The notes below the pieces were generated by a model, which was given only the letters and a program-made list of their open reading frames with translations, ran no database searches and was not told the origin of the DNA. The position numbers and the translations under genes were made by a program. 64,000 nucleotides of DNA from the NCBI RefSeq assembly GCF_004343775.1, contig NZ_PTXL01000008.1, positions 310,001 through 374,000 on the forward strand, written 5' to 3'. Source of the DNA: Burkholderia sp. SRS-46 (lineage in GTDB: Bacteria; Pseudomonadota; Gammaproteobacteria; Burkholderiales; Burkholderiaceae). This document shows, piece after piece, positions 11,498 through 20,035 of the stretch (within the stretch, counting starts at the first letter, position 1; each line of letters starts with the position of its first letter).

Positions 11498-12562
11498 ATG
11501 CACGACCGACGCCTCCATTTTCTCGTTCCGTTCGCGCTGCCGTCGGCGGCCGATGCGGCCTCGTCCCTGCACACGCTGGACAGCCCCGCGCTCGAAAAGT
11601 TGCTGTCGCGCGCGAGCCTCGTCGAGCGCGTGGCCGGCGAGGACTTCCAGCGCACGCTGCCGCACGAGCGCTGGCTCGCCCGCCGCTTCGGCGCCGCCCA
11701 TGGCAGCGCCGCCGACGAGGCGCCGCTCGCCCCGTACATGCTGCTCGCCGACGGCGGCGAGCCCGGCGAGCACGCGTGGGCGTGCGTCGAGCCGGTGCAC
11801 GTCGAAATCGCACACGACCACCTCGTGCTCGTCGATCCGGCCGCGCTCGCGCTGGACGACGGCGACGCGGCCGCCCTGCTCGCGGTCGCGCGCCCGCTGA
11901 TCGAGGAGCTCGGGGTCCGGCTCGAAGCGCCGCGGCCGAACCGCTGGTACCTGTCGAGCGAGCAGCTTCGCCACCTGGCCGGCGCCGCGCCGCTGCGCGC
12001 GAGCGGCCGCAACATCGAAATCTGGCTGCCGCACGAGGCCCACACCGGCGAGCGCTCGCGGATGTGGATGAAGCTGCAGAACGAGGTGCAGATGGCGTGG
12101 TTCCAGCACCCCGTCAACGAAGCCCGCGAAGCGCGCGGGCTGCCGGCCGTCAACTCGATCTGGTTTCACGCGCAGGGCGCGCTGAAGCCGGTCGGCAAGC
12201 CGTTCGCGCGCGTGCTGTCGACGGCGCCCGCGGCGCTCGGCCTCGCCCGCGCGGCCCGCGCCGACGCCGGCGCGCCGCCCGCCGCGTTCGACGCGCTGAC
12301 GCCCGCCGACGGCACGACCCTCGTCGAGCTGTCGGCGCTCACCACCCCATTCATCGAACAGGACTGGGCGCGCTGGCACGACACGCTCGCCGCGCTGGAG
12401 CGCGACTGGTTCGCGCCGGCCCTCGCCGCGCTGCAGCGCGGCGAGCTGGCAAGCGTCGACGTCACGCTGTGCGGCGACACCAGCTCAGCGACCCTGCGCG
12501 CGACGCGCGGCGACCTGCGCAAGTTCTGGCGCCGCCGCGCGATCGCGTCCCTGTTCGAATAA
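11498..12562 (+). CDS. RpfE-like conserved protein upstream of recJ
   Basis: 354 residues from the ATG at 11498 (four more if read from 11486). It starts MHDRRLHFLVPFALP and contains AWCFVEPVH-like sequence (HAWACVEPVHVEIAHDHL), WLPHEAHTGERSRMWMKLQNEVQMAW and SIWFHAQGALK. These match my recollection of the family annotated RpfE-type regulatory protein or wrongly as phosphoglycerate mutase in beta-proteobacteria and Xanthomonas, where it also adjoins recJ. No domain of known activity is visible. A TACAAT at 11482-11487 just before the ATG may be its -10 element, which would rule out the upstream ATG. recJ starts 11 bases after its stop. Confidence 0.8.
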   Translation: MHDRRLHFLVPFALPSAADAASSLHTLDSPALEKLLSRASLVERVAGEDFQRTLPHERWLARRFGAAHGSAADEAPLAPYMLLADGGEPGEHAWACVEPVHVEIAHDHLVLVDPAALALDDGDAAALLAVARPLIEELGVRLEAPRPNRWYLSSEQLRHLAGAAPLRASGRNIEIWLPHEAHTGERSRMWMKLQNEVQMAWFQHPVNEAREARGLPAVNSIWFHAQGALKPVGKPFARVLSTAPAALGLARAARADAGAPPAAFDALTPADGTTLVELSALTTPFIEQDWARWHDTLAALERDWFAPALAALQRGELASVDVTLCGDTSSATLRATRGDLRKFWRRRAIASLFE

Positions 12563-12573
12563 AGCGACCCAGC

Positions 12574-14271
12574 ATGACCCGCATCGTTACTCGTTCCGTC
12601 GCACCCGCCGACGCCGAAGCGCTCGCGCGCCACGGCCTGCACCCGGTGCTCGCGCGCCTGTATGCCGCGCGCGGCGTGCAATCCCCGACCGACATCGAGA
12701 CCGCGCTCGCGCGGCTCGTCCCGCCCACCGAGCTGAAGGGCTGCGCCGACGCGGCCGCGCTGCTCGCCGACGCGATCGCCGACAAGCGGCGCCTGCTCGT
12801 CGTCGCCGACTACGACTGCGACGGCGCGACCGCCTGCGCGGTCGCGGTGCGCGGGCTGCGCATGCTCGGCGCGCAGGTCGACTACCTGGTGCCGAACCGC
12901 TTCGAATACGGCTACGGCCTCACGCCCGAGATCGTCGAGCTGGCGGCCGCGCGCAAGCCCGACCTGCTGATCACCGTCGACAACGGCATCGCCAGCGTCG
13001 CGGGCGTCGAAGCCGCGAACGCACGCGGCATCGACGTGCTCGTGACCGACCACCACCTGCCCGGCGACGCGCTGCCCGCCGCGCGCGCGATCGTCAACCC
13101 GAACCAGCCGGGCTGCGCGTTTCCGAGCAAGCACATCGCCGGCGTCGGCGTGATGTTCTACGTGCTGCTCGCGCTGCGCGCCGAGCTGCGCCGCCGCGGC
13201 GCGTTCCCGGACAAAGCTGCCGAGCCGCGCCTCGACGGCCTGCTCGACCTCGTCGCGCTCGGCACCGTCGCCGACGTCGTGCGGCTCGACGGCAACAACC
13301 GCGTGCTGGTCGCGCAAGGGCTGCAGCGGATCCGCAACGGCCGGATGCAGCCGGGCATCGCCGCGCTGTTCCGCGCCGCGGCCCGCGAGGCGCGCACCGC
13401 GTCGGGCTTCGATCTCGGCTTCGGCCTCGGGCCGCGGCTCAATGCCGCCGGGCGGCTGTCGGACATGTCGCTCGGCATCGAATGCCTGATCACCGACGAC
13501 GTCGGCCGCGCGTGGGAACTCGCGCAGCAGCTCGACACGATGAACCGCGAGCGCCGCGAGATCGAGGCCGGCATGCAGCAGCAGGCACTCGCCGATCTCG
13601 CCGACGTCGACCCGGCCGACGCGTGCACGATCACCCTCTTCAACCCCGAATGGCACCAGGGCGTGATCGGCATCGTCGCCGGGCGCCTGAAGGAGAAATT
13701 CCACCGCCCGTCGTTCACGTTCGCGCACGCGGACGAGCAAGGCACGCGGGTCAAGGGCTCCGGCCGGTCGATCCCCGGTTTCCACCTGCGCGACGCGCTC
13801 GATCTCGTGTCTAAGCGCGAGCCCGACCTGATCGTCGCGTTCGGCGGCCACGCGATGGCGGCCGGTCTCACGCTCGACACCGAAAACGTGCCGCGCTTCG
13901 CGGCCGCGTTCGAGGCCGTCGCGCGCGAGTGGCTGTCCGACGATGCGCTCGCCCGCGTGATCGAGACCGACGGCGAGCTCGAGGACGCCTACTTCACGCC
14001 GCAGTTCGTCGGGCTGCTCGACGAGGCCGTGTGGGGCCAGGGCTTTCCGGCCCCGCTTTTCTCCGGCGAATTCGACGTCGTGTCGCAGAGCCTCGTGAAG
14101 GAAAAGCACCTGAAACTGCAGCTCGCGCGCGGCCGCCAGCGTTTCAGCGCGATCTGGTTCAACCACACCGAGCCGCTGCCGGCGAGCGCGCTCATCGCGT
14201 ACCGCCTCGTCGCCGACACGTGGAACGGCGTCACGCGCGTGCAGTTGATCGTCGAGCACGCCGCCGCCTGA
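12574..14271 (+). CDS. recJ: Single-strand-specific DNA exonuclease RecJ
   Basis: 565 residues. DHH phosphoesterase motifs are present: VVADYDCDGATACAV (about residues 75-90), LITVDNGIAS, VTDHHLPGD and the DLVALGTVADVV helix; the DHHA1/RecJ OB region follows with VKGSGRSIPGFHLRDAL and AFGGHAMAAGLTL. RecJ digests single-stranded DNA 5' to 3' in recombination and mismatch/base excision repair. The ATG at 12574 gives the normal N-terminus; the open frame runs 400 codons upstream only because it is open across the preceding gene. It is probably cotranscribed with the RpfE-like gene. Confidence 0.97.
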   Translation: MTRIVTRSVAPADAEALARHGLHPVLARLYAARGVQSPTDIETALARLVPPTELKGCADAAALLADAIADKRRLLVVADYDCDGATACAVAVRGLRMLGAQVDYLVPNRFEYGYGLTPEIVELAAARKPDLLITVDNGIASVAGVEAANARGIDVLVTDHHLPGDALPAARAIVNPNQPGCAFPSKHIAGVGVMFYVLLALRAELRRRGAFPDKAAEPRLDGLLDLVALGTVADVVRLDGNNRVLVAQGLQRIRNGRMQPGIAALFRAAAREARTASGFDLGFGLGPRLNAAGRLSDMSLGIECLITDDVGRAWELAQQLDTMNRERREIEAGMQQQALADLADVDPADACTITLFNPEWHQGVIGIVAGRLKEKFHRPSFTFAHADEQGTRVKGSGRSIPGFHLRDALDLVSKREPDLIVAFGGHAMAAGLTLDTENVPRFAAAFEAVAREWLSDDALARVIETDGELEDAYFTPQFVGLLDEAVWGQGFPAPLFSGEFDVVSQSLVKEKHLKLQLARGRQRFSAIWFNHTEPLPASALIAYRLVADTWNGVTRVQLIVEHAAA

Positions 14272-14391
14272 AGGAAGGCCCGCGGGCAACGCGCGCGCCG
14301 GTGCGCGCCGCCCGGCCCGGCGGGGCGCGAACGCGCATGCGCCCCCCGCCGGCACCCCCGCGCCGCCGTCCGACCGGGCGTCCCGATCGGC

Positions 14392-14397
14392 TATAAT
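14392..14397 (+). promoter_or_regulatory. Candidate -10 element for prfB
   Basis: A perfect TATAAT lies 37 bases before the prfB ATG in the gap after recJ. The region 17 bases upstream (TCCGAC) is a poor -35 match, so the assignment rests on the -10 and position. Confidence 0.45.
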
Positions 14398-14433
14398 TCC
14401 GCTTTTTTACGAAGCACGAAAAGCGAAACGATC

Positions 14434-15538
14434 ATGGAAGCGGAACGTCTCAACGCGATCGAAAGCTCCCTGCTCGACCTGCGCAACCGCGCGGGCGAGC
14501 TTCGGGGGTATCTTTGACTACGACGCCAAAGCTGCGCGTCTGATCGAAGTCAACAAGGAACTCGAAGACCCGAACGTCTGGAACGATTCGAAGAACGCCC
14601 AGGCGCTCGGTCGCGAAAAGAAGCTGCTCGAAGGCGTCGTCACGACGCTGACGACGCTCGATAGCGACCTGCGCGATGCGCTCGACCTGTTCGAGATGGC
14701 ACGCGAGGAAAACGACGAAGACACCCTCGTCGCCTCGGAAGAGGATGCCGCGAAGCTCGAGGCACGCGTCGGCGACATCGAGTTCCGCCGGATGTTCTCG
14801 AACCCGGCCGACCCGAACAACTGCTTCATCGACATCCAGGCCGGCGCCGGCGGCACCGAGGCGTGCGACTGGGCGTCGATGCTGCTGCGCCAGTACCTGC
14901 GCTACTGCGAGCGCAAGGGCTTCAAGGCCGAGGTGCTGGAAGAGTCCGACGGCGACGTCGCCGGCATCAAGAACGCAACGGTCAAGGTGTCGGGCGAATA
15001 CGCGTACGGCTTCCTGCGCACCGAAACGGGCATCCACCGCCTCGTGCGCAAATCGCCGTTCGACTCGTCGGGCGGCCGCCACACGTCGTTCTCGTCGGTG
15101 TTCGTGTATCCGGAAATCGACGACTCGATCGAGGTCGAGGTCAACCCGGCCGACCTGCGCATCGACACGTACCGCGCATCGGGCGCGGGCGGCCAGCACA
15201 TCAACAAGACCGACTCGGCGGTGCGGATCACGCACATGCCGACCGGCATCGTCGTGCAGTGCCAGAACGACCGCTCGCAGCACCGCAACCGTGCCGAAGC
15301 CATGGCGATGCTGAAGTCGCGCCTGTACGAAGCCGAGATGCGCAAGCGCCAGGCCGAGCAGGACAAGCTCGAGTCGAGCAAGACCGACGTGGGCTGGGGC
15401 CACCAGATCCGCTCGTACGTGCTCGACCAGAGCCGCGTGAAGGACCTGCGCACGAACGTCGAAATGAGCAACACGAGAGCGGTGCTCGACGGCGATCTCG
15501 ACGACTTCATCAGCGCGAGCCTCAAACAGGGCGTGTAA
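14434..15538 (+). CDS. prfB: Peptide chain release factor 2 (programmed +1 frameshift)
   Basis: RF2, 367 residues after frameshifting. The first 27 codons (MEAERLNAIESSLLDLRNRA...) end at an in-frame TGA at 14515-14517; translation then continues in the +1 frame from GAC at 14516 (DYDAKAARLIEVNKEL). The rest carries the SPF codon-recognition tripeptide (RKSPFDSSG) and the GGQ loop (SGAGGQHINKTDSA) that triggers peptide release at UGA and UAA stops. The TGA inside prfB gives autoregulation: scarce RF2 favours frameshifting and so RF2 synthesis. A caller that does not know this will report only a fragment from an internal ATG. Confidence 0.97.
14500..14518 (+). promoter_or_regulatory. RF2 programmed +1 frameshift site
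   Basis: CTTCGGGGGTATCTTTGAC: a G-rich Shine-Dalgarno-like element (CGGGGG) stands just before the slippery CTT and TGA stop followed by C, as in E. coli prfB. The ribosome slips from CTT to TTT and reads GAC next. The frame downstream is open to the normal RF2 end, so this is the authentic recoding site and not a sequencing error. Confidence 0.97.
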
Positions 15539-15610
15539 GCGCCGCGGCGCGGCCTGCCCGCGCCGCCCTCCCCGTTTGCGTTGCCGCACCCATTCCGAAT
15601 TCCGACCATC

Positions 15611-17137
15611 ATGACCGAACCGACCCAAACGCAGCCCGCCATCGCGGCGGACGAAAACCAGATCATCGCCGAACGCCGCGAGAAGCTGCGCGCACTGCGC
15701 GAGCAAGGCATCGCCTATCCGAACGATTTCCAGCCGACCCACCATGCGGCCGAGCTGCAGGCGAAATTCGCCGAGTCGGACAAGGCTGCGCTCGAAGCGA
15801 ACCCGGTCGAAGTGGCGGTTGCCGGCCGCATGATGCTCAAGCGCGTGATGGGCAAGGCGAGCTTCGCGACGGTGCAGGACGGTTCGGGCCAGATCCAGTT
15901 CTTCGTGACGCCGAACGACGTCGGCGCCGACACCTACGACGCGTTCAAGAAGTGGGACCTCGGCGACATCGTCGCGGCGCGCGGCGTGCTGTTCCGCACC
16001 AACAAGGGCGAGCTGTCGGTCCAGTGCAAGGAGCTGCGCCTGCTGTCGAAGGCGCTGCGCCCGCTGCCGGACAAGTTCCACGGCCTCGCCGACCAGGAAA
16101 TGCGCTATCGCCAGCGCTACGTCGACCTGATCGTCACGCCGGAAACGCGCGACACGTTCCGCGCGCGCACCAAGACGATCTCGTCGATCCGCAATTTCAT
16201 GAGCAACGCCGACTTCATGGAAGTCGAGACGCCGATGCTGCACCCGATTCCGGGCGGCGCGGCCGCGAAGCCGTTCGTCACGCATCACAACGCGCTCGAC
16301 ATGCAGATGTTCCTGCGCATCGCGCCGGAGCTGTACCTGAAGCGGCTGATCGTCGGCGGCTTCGAGCGCGTGTTCGAAATCAACCGGAATTTCCGTAACG
16401 AGGGCGTGTCGCCGCGCCACAATCCGGAATTCACGATGATGGAGTTCTACGCCGCGTACACCGACTACCGCTGGCTGATGGACTTCACCGAGCAGCTGAT
16501 CCGCCAGGCGGCGATCGATGCGCTCGGCACCGCGACGATCCAGTACCAGGGCCGCGAGCTCGACCTCGCGAAGCCGTTCCACCGCCTGACGATCACGCAG
16601 GCGATCCAGAAGTACGCGCCGCAGTACACCGATGGCCAGCTGTCGGACGACGCGTACCTGCGCAGCGAACTGAAGCGCTTCGGCGTCGACGTCACGCAGC
16701 CGGCATTCCTGAACGCGGGCATTGGCGCGCTGCAGCTCGCGCTGTTCGAGGAAACCGCCGAAGCGCAACTGTGGGAGCCGACCTACATCATCGACTACCC
16801 GGTCGAGGTGTCGCCGCTCGCACGCGCATCGGACACGGTGCCGGGCATCACCGAGCGCTTCGAGCTGTTCATGACCGGCCGCGAAATCGCCAACGGGTTC
16901 TCGGAGCTGAACGATCCGGAAGACCAGGCCGCGCGCTTCAAGAAGCAGGTCGAGCAGAAGGATGCGGGCGACGAGGAAGCCATGTTCTTCGACGCCGACT
17001 ACATCCGCGCGCTCGAATACGGGATGCCTCCGACGGGCGGCTGCGGGATCGGCATCGACCGTCTCGTGATGCTGCTGACCGACAGCCCGACGATCCGCGA
17101 CGTGCTGCTGTTCCCCCACCTGCGCCGCGAAGACTGA
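15611..17137 (+). CDS. lysS: Lysyl-tRNA synthetase (class II)
   Basis: 508 residues starting MTEPTQTQPA. It has the N-terminal OB-fold anticodon-binding domain (VAGRMMLKRVMGKASF) and the class II catalytic core: motif 1 around MEVETPMLHP, motif 2 FEINRNFRNEGVSPRHNPEFTMME and motif 3 GCGIGIDRLVMLLTDS. It charges tRNA-Lys. prfB-lysS adjacency is conserved widely in bacteria; the gap here is 72 bases. The frame extends ten codons upstream, but the ATG at 15611 is the family start. Confidence 0.97.
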   Translation: MTEPTQTQPAIAADENQIIAERREKLRALREQGIAYPNDFQPTHHAAELQAKFAESDKAALEANPVEVAVAGRMMLKRVMGKASFATVQDGSGQIQFFVTPNDVGADTYDAFKKWDLGDIVAARGVLFRTNKGELSVQCKELRLLSKALRPLPDKFHGLADQEMRYRQRYVDLIVTPETRDTFRARTKTISSIRNFMSNADFMEVETPMLHPIPGGAAAKPFVTHHNALDMQMFLRIAPELYLKRLIVGGFERVFEINRNFRNEGVSPRHNPEFTMMEFYAAYTDYRWLMDFTEQLIRQAAIDALGTATIQYQGRELDLAKPFHRLTITQAIQKYAPQYTDGQLSDDAYLRSELKRFGVDVTQPAFLNAGIGALQLALFEETAEAQLWEPTYIIDYPVEVSPLARASDTVPGITERFELFMTGREIANGFSELNDPEDQAARFKKQVEQKDAGDEEAMFFDADYIRALEYGMPPTGGCGIGIDRLVMLLTDSPTIRDVLLFPHLRRED

Positions 17138-17475
17138 CCTCCGCGCCGGCTGCAGGCCCCGCCACGCGGGCATGCAGCCGGTCGCCGCTTTGTAACCGCG
17201 CGTAAATCCCGCCTGCCGGCGCTCGCCGGCAACCGCTCCCTCCCCGTTTTATTCCCGCGTCGCGACGGCCTTCGGCCGGTTTCGCGCACGTCCGTTCGCA
17301 ACCACTCGCAGCGAATCGTTACAACTTGATACGGTGGACGTCTGGCGCTTGGACGACACTGCTTTTGCAAAACAACGCGCGATCGCGCGCGCCAGATTTG
17401 CATGTGACCAGAGTGCGAAGCACGGGGCTGCGGCAAGTGCCGAAGCACACGCTCTGATCGACAGGAGAGCAAAAA
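17138..17475. other. Intergenic region before the glycine-zipper genes
   Basis: 338 bases with no gene that I can support. A GCGCGATCGCGC palindrome lies near 17380 and a good ribosome site (ACAGGAGAG) just before 17476. GTTACAACTTGATACGG near 17318 resembles a promoter segment, and a similar TTACAA stands before the second paralogue (near 18404); neither is a clear match to a known promoter. Confidence 0.4.
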
Positions 17476-18216
17476 ATGGATAACCAGAACCAGACCACGC
17501 CTCAGAAACAACGTCTCCACCCGCTCGTCGCGACTGCGGCGGGCGCCGTCATCATCGCGAGCCTCGCGGCGACGGCAGCGGTCACCGGCCTGTTCCCGAA
17601 AGCCACCAGCAGCGACGCCCAAAACGGCCAGACGCAGGCGGCGCTGATCGCGTCGCAGCCGGCCGTCGACACGGCCGCGGCGGCCAGCGCGGCCCGCGCC
17701 GCGCAAGCGCAGCAGCTCGCGGCCGAGCAGGCCGCGCAGCAGCAGCGACCGTCGGTCGCCCAGGCCCAGCCGCAACCCGCGCCGCGCCCGGCGACGACGC
17801 ACCGTCGTCACACGACGACGGCGCCGCGCCCGCCCGAGTACGCGCAGCAGGGCGGCGGCTATGCGCAGCCGTCCGCGTCCGTTTGCCAGAGCTGCGGCAC
17901 GGTCGTCGCGATCACGCAGACGCGCACGCCCGGCCAGAGCAGCGGGATCGGTGCAGTCGGCGGCGCGGCGGCGGGCGGCCTGCTCGGCAACCAGTTCGGC
18001 GGCGGCAACGGCCGTACCGCGATGACGATCCTCGGCGCGCTGGGCGGCGGCCTCGCCGGCAACCAGGTCGAGAAGCAGGTGCGCGCGGAAACCGACTATC
18101 AGGTGCAGGTGCAGATGCAGAACGGCGCGACCCGTACGTTCACGTACCACAACCCGCCGCCGTTCGGCCAGGGCCAGCGCGTGCGGATCGAGAACGGTAC
18201 GCTGGTCGGCGCGTGA
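17476..18216 (+). CDS. Glycine-zipper (2TM-type) envelope protein, copy 1
   Basis: 246 residues. An N-terminal hydrophobic segment (about residues 14-37, PLVATAAGAVIIASLAATAAVTGLF) anchors or exports it; a long Ala/Gln/Pro-rich linker follows. The C-terminal glycine-zipper region (SSGIGAVGGAAAGGLLGNQFGGG and ALGGGLAGN) resembles SlyB/PcP/Rick_17kDa-type outer-membrane proteins. A CQSCGTVV motif with two cysteines precedes the zipper. The end RTFTYHNPPPFGQGQRVRIENGTLVGA is shared with the next gene. These families sit in the cell envelope and affect its integrity; the exact role is unknown. A terminator follows, so it is transcribed separately from its paralogue. Confidence 0.85.
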   Translation: MDNQNQTTPQKQRLHPLVATAAGAVIIASLAATAAVTGLFPKATSSDAQNGQTQAALIASQPAVDTAAAASAARAAQAQQLAAEQAAQQQRPSVAQAQPQPAPRPATTHRRHTTTAPRPPEYAQQGGGYAQPSASVCQSCGTVVAITQTRTPGQSSGIGAVGGAAAGGLLGNQFGGGNGRTAMTILGALGGGLAGNQVEKQVRAETDYQVQVQMQNGATRTFTYHNPPPFGQGQRVRIENGTLVGA

Positions 18217-18264
18217 CCGGCCCCCTGCCCGCGTGTCGCGCGCGGGCGGCGTGAGCTGAAAACG

Positions 18265-18298
18265 AAAACGGCTCGTGAGCGATCACGAGCCGTTTTTT
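18265..18298. terminator. Rho-independent terminator after glycine-zipper gene 1
   Basis: Perfect 14-base arms (AAAACGGCTCGTGA / TCACGAGCCGTTTT) around a GCGA tetraloop, then a T-run. Confidence 0.92.
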
Positions 18299-18493
18299 CA
18301 TTGCAGGCCGCGTGCGCCATGGCGGCGCCCGTCGTGCCGGATCCTCGTCGTCGAAATCCGCTTCGTCGCTCCGGTTCGCGCCATTACATTCGCACCGCGA
18401 AACATTACAAAACGACACGCTCGCCCCTCGGGGTTTGATCGACACTACGGGCGCAAATTAACGCACGCATGCGTGCGCCACGAGAGTCGAACA

Positions 18494-19267
18494 ATGGACA
18501 ACCCGAACATCCCACCGCAACGTCAGCGCCTCCATCCGCTGATCGCGACCGCGGCGGGCGCCGTGATCGTCGCGAGCGTCGCCGCGACGGCAGCCGTCAC
18601 CGGCCTGCTTCCGAAAGCAGGCAGCGCCGACGCGCAGACCCCGCAGACGCAGGCCGCGCAGATCACGCCGCAGCCCGTGGTCGACACGGCGGCGGCCGCC
18701 AACGCCGCCAGCTCCGCACTCGCCGCGCAGGCTCAGCAACAGGCCATGCAGCAACAGCTGGCGGCATTACAGCAGCAGCAGGCCGCATTGCAGCAGCAAG
18801 TCGCGCAGCAGCAACAGGTGCAGCCTGCCCCGCAGCCGGCGCCCAAACCCGCGCCGAAGCGCGTCGCCCAGCACCACCCTGCGCCGCAGCCCCAGCAACA
18901 CGTGCAGCAGCCCCCGCAACCGCAACCGTCCTATTGCCAGAATTGCGGCACGGTGGTCGCGGTCGTGCCGGTGCACACGCCCGGCCACAGCAGCGGCCTC
19001 GGCGCGATTGGCGGCGCGGCGGCCGGCGGCCTGCTCGGCAACCAGTTCGGCGGCGGCAACGGCCGTACCGCGATGACGGTCCTCGGCGCGCTGGGCGGCG
19101 GCCTCGCCGGTAATTCGATCGAAGAAAACATGGGCAGCGAAACGAGCTATCAGGTGCGCGTGCAACTGGAAAGCGGCGCGGTCCGCACCTTCACGTATCG
19201 CAGCGCCCCGGCGTTCGCCGAAGGCCAGCGCGTGCGGATCGAGAACGGCATGCTGCTCGGCGCTTAA
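18494..19267 (+). CDS. Glycine-zipper (2TM-type) envelope protein, copy 2
   Basis: 257 residues, tandem paralogue of the preceding gene. Both start MDN(Q/P)N...RLHPL(V/I)ATAAGAVI with the same hydrophobic anchor and share the C-terminal zipper (GAIGGAAAGGLLGNQFGGG) and the RTFTYRSAPAF/VRIENG end. The linker is longer and very Gln-rich (QQQ runs), and CQNCGTVV keeps the two cysteines. The open frame runs upstream of the ATG at 18494, but that ATG reproduces the start of copy 1. Linkers diverged and the ends stayed similar, suggesting an older duplication with selection on both ends. Function unknown. Confidence 0.85.
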   Translation: MDNPNIPPQRQRLHPLIATAAGAVIVASVAATAAVTGLLPKAGSADAQTPQTQAAQITPQPVVDTAAAANAASSALAAQAQQQAMQQQLAALQQQQAALQQQVAQQQQVQPAPQPAPKPAPKRVAQHHPAPQPQQHVQQPPQPQPSYCQNCGTVVAVVPVHTPGHSSGLGAIGGAAAGGLLGNQFGGGNGRTAMTVLGALGGGLAGNSIEENMGSETSYQVRVQLESGAVRTFTYRSAPAFAEGQRVRIENGMLLGA

Positions 19268-19308
19268 GCGGCGCAGCGGCGCGGCCTCGCGCCACCGCCG
19301 CCGGCATG

Positions 19309-19346
19309 AAAAAAGGCTCGCGACCTTGAACGGTCGCGAGCCTTTT
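19309..19346. terminator. Bidirectional terminator between glycine-zipper gene 2 and the isc operon
   Basis: 15-base perfect arms (AAAAGGCTCGCGACC / GGTCGCGAGCCTTTT) around a six-base loop, with A-run before and T-run after. It lies between two convergent genes and can serve both. Confidence 0.92.
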
Positions 19347-19377
19347 CCGTCGAGCACGCCGCGCGTCGCGCGGCGGC

Positions 19378-19587
19378 TCAGTCCTCGTCGTCGAAGTCCG
19401 ATTCGTCGATCCAGTGCGCCTGGATCGCTTCGAGGATCTTCTCGCCGGAGTGCTTGGGATCGTCGTCGAAGCCGTCGAGCTCGAGCACCCACTGGCGCAG
19501 GTCGACGAAATTGATCCGCGTCGGATCGACGTCCGGATGCTCGTCCGCCAGCGCAATGGCAATTTCGCGCGAATCGGTCCATTTCAT
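19378..19587 (-). CDS. iscX: Fe-S assembly protein IscX
   Basis: 69 residues, full length for IscX/YfhJ: KWTDSREIAIALADEHPDVDP at the start, VRFTDLR-like FVDLRQWV in the middle and an acidic end WIDESDFDDED. IscX binds IscS and iron and modulates cluster assembly, competing with frataxin. It is the last gene of the isc operon, 19 bases after fdx, as in E. coli. Confidence 0.95.
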   Translation of the reverse strand: MKWTDSREIAIALADEHPDVDPTRINFVDLRQWVLELDGFDDDPKHSGEKILEAIQAHWIDESDFDDED

Positions 19588-19606
19588 CGCCTGCCTCCGG
19601 TTCCTG

Positions 19607-19948
19607 TCAGTGATTTTCCTTCGCGTGGTTGATCGAGTACTTCGGAATCTCGACCACCAGGTCCGAATCTTCCTTCACGATCGCCTGGCACGACAGGCGC
19701 GACGTCGGCTCGAGGCCCCACGCCTTGTCCAGCAGATCGTCCTCGTCCTCCTCGGACGGCGTCAGATCGTTGAAGCCCTCGCGGATCACCACGTGGCACG
19801 TCGTGCATGCGCACGACTTCTCGCATGCGTGCTCGATCTCGATGCCGTTGTCGAGCAGGTTGTCACAAATACTCTTGCCGGGCGTCGCGTCGATCACCGC
19901 GCCTTCCGGGCACAGTTCGACGTGAGGCAGCACCACCAGTTGAGGCAT
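19607..19948 (-). CDS. fdx: ISC-type [2Fe-2S] ferredoxin
   Basis: 113 residues from MPQLVVLPHVELCPEG. Cluster ligands are visible as CEKSCACTTC (three Cys plus one inside) and the later LSCQA; the fold is adrenodoxin-like. It supplies electrons for cluster assembly with IscS/IscU. The frame is open upstream, with other starts at 19954 and 19987, but the ATG at 19948 gives the family start. It follows hscA by about 87 bases and precedes iscX. Confidence 0.95.
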   Translation of the reverse strand: MPQLVVLPHVELCPEGAVIDATPGKSICDNLLDNGIEIEHACEKSCACTTCHVVIREGFNDLTPSEEDEDDLLDKAWGLEPTSRLSCQAIVKEDSDLVVEIPKYSINHAKENH

Positions 19949-20035
19949 GTCCATTCCGTCAGTCAGGTGCGGCAGGCTGCACCGCACGATTCATCATAAC
20001 GCCGGCCGCAAGCGGCCGGCATGCAAGTCGTTCGC

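Noticed and set aside
11374..12573. Upstream extension of recJ by 400 codons
   Set aside because: It overlaps the RpfE-like gene in another frame; RecJ similarity starts at 12574.
14515..14517. Apparent nonsense mutation in prfB
   Set aside because: It is the conserved recoding stop with the correct context, not a broken gene.
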